Part shown: positions 25,481 through 34,306 of the stretch, piece by piece
Layout: each line of letters begins with the position of its first letter
Numbering within the stretch: the first letter of the stretch is position 1
Origin: Xanthobacter tagetidis
GTDB lineage: Bacteria; Pseudomonadota; Alphaproteobacteria; Rhizobiales; Xanthobacteraceae
Reading direction: 5' to 3'
DNA: 64,000 nucleotides
NCBI RefSeq assembly: GCF_003667445.1
Contig: NZ_RCTF01000018.1
Span: forward strand, 1-64,000
Notes under the pieces: generated by a model
What the model was told of the DNA's origin: nothing
Databases searched by the model: none
The model's input: the letters and a program-made list of their open reading frames with translations, nothing else
Position numbers and translations under genes: made by a program

Positions 25481-27268
25481 ATGAACAGAATTCCGACCAA
25501 CCGCGCCTTCCGCATCAAGGACACGGCGTCGATGACCACGCATCCGCGGGTCTTTGGACATCGCGGCGCGGTGGCCTCGGAGCACTACCTCGCCTCCATG
25601 GCCGGCATCGATGCCTTGAAGATGGGCGGCAACGCCATCGACGCGGCCGTGGCCGCGACCCTGGTGGAGGGCGTCGTCAACCAGCACATGCACTCGATCG
25701 GCGGCGAGGTCCCCATCCTCGTCTCCTCCCCGGAGCATCCCGCGGTGGTGTGCATCAACGGGAACATGGTGGCGCCCGCCGCGGCGACGCCGGAACGATT
25801 CAAGGAGCTCGGGTTCGAGAAGATTCCCCCCTCCGGCGTCTTCGCCGCGGGCGTGCCGGGCTGCATGGGCGCGCTGCTCGAGGCGATGAAGCGCTACGGC
25901 CGCCTCACCTTCGGCGACGTCGTGGGGCCGGCGCTCGATCTCGCGCGCAACGGCTTCGCCGCCCATGCCGGCCTGCTGCGCCAGCATGCCTTCGGGGTTT
26001 GCGACCTCGCCGACCTGTTCCGCGCCGAATGGCACGGTTCGGCCGCGCTCTACCTCAATCCGGATGGCAGCGAGCTCGACGAGGGCACGACCATCCGCAA
26101 CCCGGCGCTGGCCGACATGTTCGAGTATCTCTCGCGCTCCGAGGCGGCGCGCGGCGGCACCCGCGTGGAAGGGCTGGAGGCGGCCTTCGACGCTTTCTAC
26201 AAGGGCGACGTGGCGCGCGAGATCGCCGACTATGTGAAGGACCAAGGCGGCCTGCTGACGCGCGAAGACCTGGAGCGCTTCCAGGTGCGCATCGAGGTGC
26301 CGGTGTCGATCGAGTTCGGCGGCGCGGTCTTCCACAAATGCGGCCCCTGGAACCAGGGCCCCGCATTGCTCCAGACCCTCTCCATCCTCAAGAACTTCGA
26401 CCTCGTGGCCATGGGCCACAACACCGCCGACTACGTCCACACCGTGGTCGAGGCCATCAAGCTCGCTTATGCCGATCGCGAGCAGTATTACGGCGATCCG
26501 GCCTTCGTCGACGTGCCCATGGACCGGCTGCTCAGCGACGATTACGGCCGCATGCGCTCCGCCCTTGTCGGCCCGCGCGCCGACATGGAGGTGCGCCCCG
26601 GCGACGCCTGGAACAATGTCGCCCTGCTTCCGGCCGAAGAGCGCATCGGCGGCGCCCTCTGGGGACCCGGCACGGTCCACGTGGACGCGATGGACAAGGA
26701 CGGCTACACCGCCGCCTTCACCCCGAGCGGCGCCTATCTGAAGGCCTCCGAAGTGGTGCCGGCGCTGGGCTTTCCGCTGGGCGTCCGGCTCTCCAACTGC
26801 CGGCTCGACCCGCCGAACCATCCGAACATCGTCGCGCCCTTCAAGCGGCCGCGCACCACCATATCCCCGAGCCTCGCGATGAAGGACGGCAAGCCCTGGC
26901 TCGCTTTCGGCTCCATGGGCGGCGACCAGCAGGACCAGTGGCAGATCCAGTTCGTGCTCAACCGCGTCTTGTTCGACATGCCGCTTCAGGCGGCGATCGA
27001 GGCGCCGAAATTCTCCTCCGATCACTTTCCGGCGCTGTTCTACCCGCATGATTTCTTCCTCAACCGGCTGCGGATCGAGGAGAGCGTCGGCGCGGAAACC
27101 ATCGCCGGTTTGGAGGATCGCGGGCACGATCTCGATGTCGCCCCGCCCTGGACCGAGGGTTTCCTGTGCGGCACCGAGCGCCACCTCGACACGGGCCTCA
27201 TGGAGGCGGGGTCCGATCCGCGCGGCACGCGCGCCGAGGTCTTCCCGGCCTACGCGCTCGCTTATTGA
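25481..27268 (+). CDS. ggt: Gamma-glutamyltransferase family protein
   Basis: The 595-residue Ntn-hydrolase resembles gamma-glutamyltranspeptidase, which cleaves or transfers gamma-glutamyl groups. The N-terminal KMGGNAIDAAVAATLVEGVV region is diagnostic. The presumed self-cleavage Thr is residue 398 in GPGTVHVDAMDKDG. The later FGSMGGDQQDQWQIQF stands where typical enzymes have GGxGG-type motifs. There is no signal peptide, so it is probably cytoplasmic and acts on imported substrate, unlike classical periplasmic GGT. AGGAT precedes the ATG. It follows the IclR gene and lies across from the ABC importer. Confidence 0.88.
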   Translation: MNRIPTNRAFRIKDTASMTTHPRVFGHRGAVASEHYLASMAGIDALKMGGNAIDAAVAATLVEGVVNQHMHSIGGEVPILVSSPEHPAVVCINGNMVAPAAATPERFKELGFEKIPPSGVFAAGVPGCMGALLEAMKRYGRLTFGDVVGPALDLARNGFAAHAGLLRQHAFGVCDLADLFRAEWHGSAALYLNPDGSELDEGTTIRNPALADMFEYLSRSEAARGGTRVEGLEAAFDAFYKGDVAREIADYVKDQGGLLTREDLERFQVRIEVPVSIEFGGAVFHKCGPWNQGPALLQTLSILKNFDLVAMGHNTADYVHTVVEAIKLAYADREQYYGDPAFVDVPMDRLLSDDYGRMRSALVGPRADMEVRPGDAWNNVALLPAEERIGGALWGPGTVHVDAMDKDGYTAAFTPSGAYLKASEVVPALGFPLGVRLSNCRLDPPNHPNIVAPFKRPRTTISPSLAMKDGKPWLAFGSMGGDQQDQWQIQFVLNRVLFDMPLQAAIEAPKFSSDHFPALFYPHDFFLNRLRIEESVGAETIAGLEDRGHDLDVAPPWTEGFLCGTERHLDTGLMEAGSDPRGTRAEVFPAYALAY

Positions 27269-27822
27269 TGCAACGGATCCCGGCTGTGGGGACCAGTTCC
27301 CCGCGGCTGGCGGCGACCCGCTGAGCCGCACGACCAGAAAAGCTGAAGGGCTTTCGCCACGGCCTCTATTGCGTCGGCTGTCGCTGTTGCTGGTCGTTTC
27401 GATGGACCTGCGCTGGACCGCCGCACTCGCCATCTACGTGGGGGCCGGGAAGCTCCTGCCGCATCGTGCCATCCTGTCGAAGGCAGCGGGCGTGGTCGCC
27501 GTGGCGCCGGGGGCCGTCCGAGTTGCCGGCGCGGCGCTCTTCCTTTCCCAGGCGTTCTGGTGAGGGGAGCGGCTCGGGCGTCGTGGCGGGACATTTACTG
27601 GCAGGACACGCGCGCGCCTCAGCGCTCATTTTCGATTCTCCTCCCGGTCTCTTCTCCTATGCGCCCCGTCGGCTCAGCGCCGTCCGAGGCCATGCCGAGC
27701 AAACCGCAATCCAGCCTGTGCCCGGCCGCGTCATCTGCCATGATGGGTCTGAGGAATCTCAGGAATGACGGCAAGGCACGCCCCCGTGGCGGGGACCGGG
27801 AACGCGCCGCGGGAGGAGAAGA
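27269..27822. other. Intergenic region with a decayed gene fragment
   Basis: No complete gene is supported. A 53-codon plus frame resembles the C-terminus of a membrane protein (see the entry at 27402). The remainder, including the GC-poorer stretch 27610-27660, shows only short broken frames. Confidence 0.45.
27402..27563 (+). pseudogene. Possible DUF2182 membrane-protein C-terminal remnant
   Basis: The frame reads MDLRWTAALAIYVGAGKLLP and continues with a second hydrophobic stretch to a stop at 27563. This pattern (helix, KLLP turn, helix) resembles the C-terminal end of DUF2182 predicted metal-binding membrane proteins. The N-terminal part is absent and there is no ribosome site, so it looks like a leftover. 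The match is from memory and is weak. Confidence 0.3.
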
Positions 27823-28734
27823 ATGGGAACGGATCGCCTTCAGGAAATCGAGGCGTTCGTGCAGATCGCGAAAAGTGGAACGTTCTCTGCGGCCGGACGT
27901 GCCCTCGGGCTCAGTCCATCCGCCGTCTCGAAGCTGGTCGCCCGCCTGGAGAAGCGTTTCGGCGCCCGCCTCTTCAACCGCACCACCCATGCTGTGCGCT
28001 TGTCCCACGAGGGCGAGGCGCTGCTGCATCGCGCAACCCGCGTGATGGATGCCATGCGCGAGACGGACAGACTCATCGACACCTTCTCGGCGGCGCCCTC
28101 GGGCCAGATCCGGGTCTATTGCCTGCCCTCGTTCGCGCTGTCTCAGCTCGCGCCGATCATTCCCGAATTCCTGCTGCTGCACCCACAGGTGCGTCTCGAC
28201 ATCCAGCTCGGCGCCGAGAAGATCGACCTGGTGGAGGCCGACGTCGATGTGCTGCTGCGCCTCGGCTACGGGCACGACAGCACGCTCGTCTCCCGCAAGA
28301 TCGCCGAGAGCGGCTGGACGGTCTGCGCGGCGCCGTCCTATCTCGCTGCGCGCGGCGTGCCTGCCGTGCCGGCGGACCTCGTGGGGCACAATTGCCTGAA
28401 CTTCTCGGTCCGCACCCGCGCCATCGTCTGGACTTTCCAGTCGCAGGATGTCCCCGCCGGCATCACGGGCAACGCCACCGCCAACCAGGCGCCGATGCTG
28501 CGCGAGCTGGCGCTGCGCGGGGTCGGAATCATCCGCGTCGCGGACTTCGTCGTGGCGGACGACATCCGCTCCGGGGCGCTGGTGCATCTGCTGCCCGAAT
28601 TCACGGTGAGCGCGCGCGAGCCTCTGTTTGCGCTCTATCAGCGCCAGCCCGAGCAGTCGCTGCGCATCCGTACGTTCGTGGACTTCCTCTGCCAGAAGTT
28701 TGCCCGCAATCCCTGGCACCTGCCGCCATCCTGA
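27823..28734 (+). CDS. LysR-family transcriptional regulator
   Basis: The 303-residue protein has a LysR helix-turn-helix at residues 5-62 (AFVQIAKSGTFSAAGRALGLS) and a substrate-binding domain. The ATG follows a strong GGAGGAG. It points the same way as the operon starting at 28842, with a 107-base gap holding a TGTGAA-N5-TTCACA palindrome, and probably regulates that operon. Confidence 0.9.
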   Translation: MGTDRLQEIEAFVQIAKSGTFSAAGRALGLSPSAVSKLVARLEKRFGARLFNRTTHAVRLSHEGEALLHRATRVMDAMRETDRLIDTFSAAPSGQIRVYCLPSFALSQLAPIIPEFLLLHPQVRLDIQLGAEKIDLVEADVDVLLRLGYGHDSTLVSRKIAESGWTVCAAPSYLAARGVPAVPADLVGHNCLNFSVRTRAIVWTFQSQDVPAGITGNATANQAPMLRELALRGVGIIRVADFVVADDIRSGALVHLLPEFTVSAREPLFALYQRQPEQSLRIRTFVDFLCQKFARNPWHLPPS

Positions 28735-28743
28735 CGTTTTGGC

Positions 28744-28760
28744 TGTGAAGCGAATTCACA
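28744..28760. promoter_or_regulatory. Palindrome TGTGAA-N5-TTCACA
   Basis: Perfect six-base arms flank GCGAA, ten bases after the LysR stop and about 80 bases before the operon start. The half-sites resemble CRP sites but the spacing is one base too long. It is a plausible operator for the preceding LysR protein. Confidence 0.4.
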
Positions 28761-28841
28761 ACCGTTGTCCCTCCGCGCGGCTGGCCGGAAGATTCTCCCG
28801 CTGGAATAGTCGCAGCCGTCGGCAGGGTACGGAGGCCATTT

Positions 28842-29462
28842 GTGTCGCGCTATTTCTACTTCGTCTTCACCCGGGCAAAGCCGGGTCAGGACAAGGAATT
28901 CAATCACTGGTACTCGGAACGGCACATCTTCGACCTTGTGGCCATCCCCGGAATTGCTGCAGCGCAGCGATTTCGCCTTGTGGACTCGCTGTCGCGGGCG
29001 CCGATGGCGGACTATCTGGCGATCTACGAATTCTCGGACCTGGAGCTTGCCCTCGCCGGCATCGCCGAGCGGCGCGGCACGGACCGCATGCCCTCCACCG
29101 AGGCCATCGACCGCGAGGCCAGCCGCGGCGTCGTGTTCCGGCCGCTGTGGGCCGTGGCCGAGGACTGGCGGTTCGGCGCCGGGCAGCTGGATCTCGTGAA
29201 GTTCGACGGCCCGACGGCAGCGGCCCAGCTTGAGGCCGGCCTCGGCAGGCTCGCGGCCCACGAGCGGCAGTCGCGTCCCGGGCCGCCGGCGTTCGACCTG
29301 GCGCGCTTCTGCGCAGACCCGCCCCGCACGCCAGCCGACAACCTGTCCGGCGCTGGCGCCGTCCACCTGAGCGCCGGCATCCTGCCGATCACCGATCGCG
29401 TACCCGCCACCTGGCCTCAGGCCGCCGAGACGAGCCCGACGCCAGGAGGACCGACATCATGA
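28842..29462 (+). CDS. EthD/DUF4286-like dimeric alpha-beta barrel protein
   Basis: The 206-residue product starts at a GTG with GGAGG six bases upstream. Its N-terminal hundred residues read SRYFYFVFTRAKPGQDKEF, then NHWYSERHIFDLVAIPGI, the pattern of small dimeric barrel proteins that bind or transform aromatic and other hydrophobic compounds. The C-terminal half is Pro/Ala-rich and may be disordered. It opens the five-gene operon and its stop overlaps the start of the hydrolase gene by four bases. Confidence 0.7.
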   Translation: MSRYFYFVFTRAKPGQDKEFNHWYSERHIFDLVAIPGIAAAQRFRLVDSLSRAPMADYLAIYEFSDLELALAGIAERRGTDRMPSTEAIDREASRGVVFRPLWAVAEDWRFGAGQLDLVKFDGPTAAAQLEAGLGRLAAHERQSRPGPPAFDLARFCADPPRTPADNLSGAGAVHLSAGILPITDRVPATWPQAAETSPTPGGPTS

Positions 29463-30352
29463 GGACCGACATCGAATTCAATGCCGAAGGCGCTGTCCTG
29501 CGCGGCTGGCACTATGTGCCGGACACCGGCGCAGGTCCCTTCCCCACCATCGTCATGGCGCACGGATCGGCGGCGCTGAAGGAGCAGTATCTCGACCGCT
29601 ACGCGGAGGTGTTCGCCGCGGCGGGCCTTGCGTCCATCGTCTACGACAACCGCAATTTCGGCGCGAGCGGCGGCGACGTCCGGCAGGAGATCGATCCGAT
29701 CCTCCAGATGCGGGACTACCGCCACGCCGTCACCTTCGCCGAGACCCTGCCGAGCACCGACGCCCAGCGCATCGGCGCCTGGGGCACGAGCCTCAGCGGC
29801 GGCCACGTGCTGATGCTCGCGGCCCTCGACCGGCGGGTGAAGTGCGTGGTGGCGCAGGTGCCCACCATCAGCGGCGGTCAGGGCGCGCTGCGCCGCACCC
29901 GCGCCGATCAGATGGCGGCATCGCGGGCGCGCTTCGACGAGGACCGCCGGCGGCGCTTCCGCGGCGAGCCGCCGGCGACCATGCCGCTGGTGGCCGAAGA
30001 CCCGCAGACGCCCTGCTTCAACGGCGGGGCCGATGCCTGGGCCTTCTTTCAGGAAAGCCTCAAGGTCGCCCCCAGCCGCCGGAACGAGGTGACGGTCCGC
30101 AGCGCCGAGATGCTGAGGGAATACGAGCCCGGCAGCTATATCGAGCGCATCAGCCCTACGCCGCTGCTGATGATCGTCGGCACCCGCGACGTGCTCACCG
30201 CCACGGACCTTGCGCTCTCGGCCTACAACCGGGCGCTTGAGCCCAAGAAGCTGGTCCTGTTCGAGGGCGGTCACTACGACCCCTACATCAACCAGTTCGC
30301 CCTTTCGAGCAGCGCCGCGCGCGACTGGTTCGTCGCCCATCTGTGCCAATGA
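29459..30352 (+). CDS. Alpha/beta hydrolase
   Basis: The 297-residue enzyme shows AHGSAALKEQYLDRYAE after the first strands, the nucleophile Ser at residue 111 in GTSLSGGH, an acid candidate in VGTRDVLT and a His in FEGGHYDPY. This matches the dienelactone-hydrolase-like group acting on esters or lactones in the cytoplasm. AGGAGG precedes the ATG, which overlaps the upstream stop. It probably opens or trims a substrate for the downstream HyuA/HyuB enzyme. Confidence 0.85.
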   Translation: MRTDIEFNAEGAVLRGWHYVPDTGAGPFPTIVMAHGSAALKEQYLDRYAEVFAAAGLASIVYDNRNFGASGGDVRQEIDPILQMRDYRHAVTFAETLPSTDAQRIGAWGTSLSGGHVLMLAALDRRVKCVVAQVPTISGGQGALRRTRADQMAASRARFDEDRRRRFRGEPPATMPLVAEDPQTPCFNGGADAWAFFQESLKVAPSRRNEVTVRSAEMLREYEPGSYIERISPTPLLMIVGTRDVLTATDLALSAYNRALEPKKLVLFEGGHYDPYINQFALSSSAARDWFVAHLCQ

Positions 30353-30371
30353 CGCGGCGCGAGAGACACCC

Positions 30372-32489
30372 ATGACCATCCAGTCTATGGCCGCCGACGG
30401 CGCGCGCCGCTTCCTCATCGCCGCCGACACCGGCGGCACGTTCACGGACCTCGCCGTCTACGACACCGCCACCGGCGCGACGACCTTCGGCAAGACGTTG
30501 ACGACCTATGGCGACCTGGTGGAAGGCGTGATCGCCGGCCTTGAGGATACCGGGGCCGAGCTGAGCCACGCGGCGCTCTTCAAGCACGGCACCACACACG
30601 TCATCAACGCCTTCATCCAGCGCCGCGGCGGCCGCACGGCCCTGATCGCCACCGCCGGCTTCCGCGACGTGCTGGAGATCGGCCGCGGCAACCGGCCGGA
30701 GACGTTCAACCTTCGGTACCGCCGCGGTGCTCCGCTCGTGCCGCGCAGCCTCCGCTTCGAAGTGACGGAGCGCATGGACGGCCAGGGACGCGTCGTCACC
30801 CCTCTGGACGTGGCGGAACTGGAGGCCCTGGCGCCGGCCCTGCGGCAGGCGGAGGTGGAATCCATCGCCATCTCCTTCCTCAATTCCTACGCCAATGCCG
30901 TCCACGAAGAGCAGGCGCGTGCGGTGCTGCGGGCGCTGCTGCCGGATGTCTACATCACCACCGGCACCGAGCTGTCGCGCGAGTGGATGGAGTATGAGCG
31001 CACCTCGACGGCGGTCGCCAACGCGTTCGTGGGCGCCCGGATGTCGGCCTATGTGGGCGGCTTCTCGGAGGCGCTGCGTGGCCGCCGGTTCGACGGGCGC
31101 TTCTACATGATGGGCTCCAACGGCGGCGTGATGACGCCCGAAGCGGCCATCGCCCAGCCGGTGACGCTGGTGGAATCCGGGCCGATCGGCGGCTGCATCG
31201 GTGCGGCGGCCTATGCCGCGGCGCTCGGCATCGACCGGATGATCGCCTTCGACATGGGCGGCACCACCGCCAAGTGCGCACTGGTGGAGCACGCCCGCTT
31301 CGACGTGGTGAACACCTATTGGGTGGGCGGATACGAGCGCGGCTTCCCGATCCGCACCCCGGTGCTCGACATCGTGGAAGTCGGCGCGGGCGGCGGCTCC
31401 ATCGCCTGGATCGACGACAATTCCCGGATGCGCCTCGGCCCGCGCAGCGCCGGCTCCGATCCCGGCCCCATCGCCTTCGGGCGCGGCGGCAGCGAGCCGA
31501 CCGTCACCGACGCGAACGTGGTGCTCGGCCGCATTGGCTCGGACAGCTTCATGAACGGGAAGCTGTCGCTCGACCGCCAGGGCGCGAGCACCGCCATAGA
31601 CCGCCAGCTCGCCTTGCCGCTCGGCTATGCGGGGCCGGACCGGATCGACCAGGTGGCGCAGGGCATCCTGGACCTCGCCACGGTCGCCATGTCGGGCGCG
31701 ATCAAGGAGATTACCATCGAGCGCGGGCGCGACATCCGCGACTACGAGCTCTTCGTCTTCGGCGGCGGCGGCCCCCTGTTCGGCTCGGATCTCGCCCGCA
31801 GCCTCGGCATCCGCACCGTCGTCGTGCCGCCGCATCCCGGCGCCTTCTCGTCCCTGGGCATGCTCATGGCCGAGGCGCGGCGCGATGCGGCGCGCACCTT
31901 CCTGCACCCCCTGTCGGAGCAGGCGGTCGGCGACGCGCTCGCCACGCTACAGGAGATGGCGGACGGCCTGCGGGTGGACATGGCGGACGAGTTCGACGTG
32001 TCGCGCATCTCGTATCTCTACGAGGCGGACATGAACTACCAGGGCCAGTCCCATACGGTGCGAATCCAGATTCCGCCGGAGCCCACCACCGAGAGCATCC
32101 AGGCCGCCTTCGAGGCGGTGTACCGGGCGCGCTACGGCCACCTCAACGACGACATGGGACTGGCCTTCGTCGTGCTGCGCGCCGGAGCGGTGGTGCCGAC
32201 GCTGCGCCCGACGCTGGAGGCGATCGGCCGAACCCCCGTCGCCGGCGATGGCGCCCCGCGCACGCAGCGCTCGGTCTACTTCGCCAGCGTCGGCCAACGT
32301 CTGGAGACCAGGGTCTACCGCCGTTCGGACCTCGCGCCCGGCGCGACCGTCGAGGGGCCGGCGATCATCGAGGAATACAGCTCCACCACCGTGGTTGCCC
32401 CGAGGGACACGCTGACCGTGGGCGCGCTCGGGGAGTTGCGCATCACGTGCGCTCCCGCGGCCCGCAAAGGAGACGCGTCCCGTGGATGA
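30372..32489 (+). CDS. hyuA: Hydantoinase/oxoprolinase subunit A
   Basis: The 705-residue protein is an ATP-dependent hydantoinase or oxoprolinase A subunit, which opens cyclic amides or, in related acetone-carboxylase-type enzymes, activates substrates with ATP. The N-terminal phosphate-binding motif IAADTGGTFTDLAVYD and the second ATPase motif IAFDMGGTTAKCALVE are clear, as is FGGGGPLFGSDLARSLG. It overlaps hyuB by eight bases. Exact substrate (hydantoin, oxoproline, other lactam) is not deducible. Confidence 0.92.
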   Translation: MTIQSMAADGARRFLIAADTGGTFTDLAVYDTATGATTFGKTLTTYGDLVEGVIAGLEDTGAELSHAALFKHGTTHVINAFIQRRGGRTALIATAGFRDVLEIGRGNRPETFNLRYRRGAPLVPRSLRFEVTERMDGQGRVVTPLDVAELEALAPALRQAEVESIAISFLNSYANAVHEEQARAVLRALLPDVYITTGTELSREWMEYERTSTAVANAFVGARMSAYVGGFSEALRGRRFDGRFYMMGSNGGVMTPEAAIAQPVTLVESGPIGGCIGAAAYAAALGIDRMIAFDMGGTTAKCALVEHARFDVVNTYWVGGYERGFPIRTPVLDIVEVGAGGGSIAWIDDNSRMRLGPRSAGSDPGPIAFGRGGSEPTVTDANVVLGRIGSDSFMNGKLSLDRQGASTAIDRQLALPLGYAGPDRIDQVAQGILDLATVAMSGAIKEITIERGRDIRDYELFVFGGGGPLFGSDLARSLGIRTVVVPPHPGAFSSLGMLMAEARRDAARTFLHPLSEQAVGDALATLQEMADGLRVDMADEFDVSRISYLYEADMNYQGQSHTVRIQIPPEPTTESIQAAFEAVYRARYGHLNDDMGLAFVVLRAGAVVPTLRPTLEAIGRTPVAGDGAPRTQRSVYFASVGQRLETRVYRRSDLAPGATVEGPAIIEEYSSTTVVAPRDTLTVGALGELRITCAPAARKGDASRG

Positions 32490-34260
32490 CATCTCGCATT
32501 CCCTCGCCTTCGCCCGTGCGAGCGATCCCATCGAGCTGCAGATCATCCGCCAGCGGCTGATCGCGATCCCGAACCTGATCGAGAAGAACATCGAGCGCAC
32601 GGCCTTCAGCCTGCTGGTGCAGGAATACAAGGACTATGCGGTCGGCTTCGTCGACGCGTCGGGCAACCTCGTCACCCAGTCCCGCTACAGCCTGCCGGGT
32701 TTCGTCGCCAACGCGCTGGGCCTTGCGGTGCGGGCCGGGCTCGACGTGGTCGGCGCGGCGGAGATGCACGAGGGCGACGTCTTCATCATCAACGACGCGG
32801 CGACCCTCGGAAAGCATCTCAACGACGTCTGCGCCTTCACGCCGATCCGGGTCGACGGCCGCCTCCTGGGGTTCTTCGCGGTCCTGGTCCACTGGGTGGA
32901 CGTGGGCGGCAACATGCCCGGCTCCTGCCTGTCGCCGACCACGACGGAGATCTACCAGGAAGGCATCCAGTTCCCGCTGCTGAAGCTGATCGACCGCGGG
33001 CGGAAGTGCCGCGAGATCTTCCGCCTGATCGAGAGCAACACGCGCTTCCCCGATCTCGTCATGGGCGACCTGGAGGCCCAGTTGGGCGGCTGCCGCATGG
33101 GCCACGACATGGTCCTGGAGGTGGTTGCCCAGCATGGCCTCGACGAGGTGACGGAAGCCATGGAGGTCATGCACGCGGACGCCGACCGCGACATGGCCCG
33201 TGCATTGCGCGACGTGCCGCGCGGCACCTACGCCGCATCCTCGTTCTTCGACGACGACGGCATCAATGTCGGCGTGCCCATCAAGGTGGACGTGAAGGTC
33301 GTGGTCGCGGACGAGGGGATCACGATCGACCTGTCGGGCCTCAACGGGCAGGTCTCCGGCCCGTTCAATTCGGGGCGGGAGGGCGGCGCAGTGGCGGTGG
33401 GCCGCATGGCGGCCAAGTTCCTGTTCTCGCCGCTCTCGCCCGTGAACGAAGGCGATTTCGGCCGGGTGCGCATCGAGGTCCCCGACGGGACCTTCCTGAG
33501 CGCCGGGCCGCACGCCGCCTATGGCAGTGCCGGCAACACCCACGCCAGCGTGGTCGACACCATCCTCGCCGCATTCGCCGGCGCGCTGCCCGACGACATT
33601 CCGGCCGGCCATCACGGCATCTACGGCACGCACACCGTCACCGGGATCAATGCCGAGACCGGCGCGCGCTTCCTGTGTCTCGACGCCATGTCGGGCGGCT
33701 GGGGCGCGTTCTCGGATGCGGACGGTCCCGGCCCCTACCGCTCCACCACGCACGGCGACGTGCGCGACGTGCCGGTGGAGATCCAGGAGGCGCTGTACCC
33801 GTACCGGATCGAGGCCAAGCGCCTGCGGCCGGATTCCGCCGGTCCGGGTCGCTTCCGCGGCGGCCTCGGGGTCGAGAAGGTCTACCGCTTCCTTCAGCCG
33901 CTCACGCTGATGAACAAGATGGATCGCACCGCGTGCCCGCCCTGGGGCCTTGCGGGCGGCGGCGCCGCCTTGCCGGCCGGCGGAGAGGTCCGCCGCGCCG
34001 ATGGCGACGCCTTCGTCCTGCGCAAGGGGCGCATGCAGATGGAGCGCGGCGACGTGGTCGTCATCTGCAGCGGCGGCGGCGGTGGGCATGGCCCGGCGTT
34101 CGAGCGCGATCCCCGGCGGGTGCTGGAGGATGTCCGGCAAGGCTACGTCTCCGTCGAGGCGGCGGCCCGCGACTACGGCGTCGTCCTTGGCGCAGACGGC
34201 GCGCTCGACGCGCAGGCGACGAACGCCCGCCGCGCCGCGATGGCGGCCGGCGCTCGATGA
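32482..34260 (+). CDS. hyuB: Hydantoinase/oxoprolinase subunit B
   Basis: The 592-residue B subunit pairs with HyuA to form the active complex. Diagnostic features are the N-terminal DPIELQIIRQRLIAIPNLIE, HEGDVFIINDAATLGKHL, and the C-terminal RDVPVEIQEALYPYRIEAKR and GPGRFRGGLGVEKVY motifs. It uses a GTG at 32482 with AAAGGAG upstream and overlaps hyuA by eight bases. The last gene of the operon, a Bug-type binding protein, follows 46 bases later. Confidence 0.92.
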   Translation: MDDISHSLAFARASDPIELQIIRQRLIAIPNLIEKNIERTAFSLLVQEYKDYAVGFVDASGNLVTQSRYSLPGFVANALGLAVRAGLDVVGAAEMHEGDVFIINDAATLGKHLNDVCAFTPIRVDGRLLGFFAVLVHWVDVGGNMPGSCLSPTTTEIYQEGIQFPLLKLIDRGRKCREIFRLIESNTRFPDLVMGDLEAQLGGCRMGHDMVLEVVAQHGLDEVTEAMEVMHADADRDMARALRDVPRGTYAASSFFDDDGINVGVPIKVDVKVVVADEGITIDLSGLNGQVSGPFNSGREGGAVAVGRMAAKFLFSPLSPVNEGDFGRVRIEVPDGTFLSAGPHAAYGSAGNTHASVVDTILAAFAGALPDDIPAGHHGIYGTHTVTGINAETGARFLCLDAMSGGWGAFSDADGPGPYRSTTHGDVRDVPVEIQEALYPYRIEAKRLRPDSAGPGRFRGGLGVEKVYRFLQPLTLMNKMDRTACPPWGLAGGGAALPAGGEVRRADGDAFVLRKGRMQMERGDVVVICSGGGGGHGPAFERDPRRVLEDVRQGYVSVEAAARDYGVVLGADGALDAQATNARRAAMAAGAR

Positions 34261-34306
34261 CGGGCCGCGCGGCGGCCGCGAAAAACCAGAAAACAGGAGG
34301 AAACCG

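Noticed and set aside
28744..28760. CRP binding site
   Set aside because: Half-sites TGTGA and TCACA are separated by seven bases, not the six required for CRP; kept only as a possible LysR operator.
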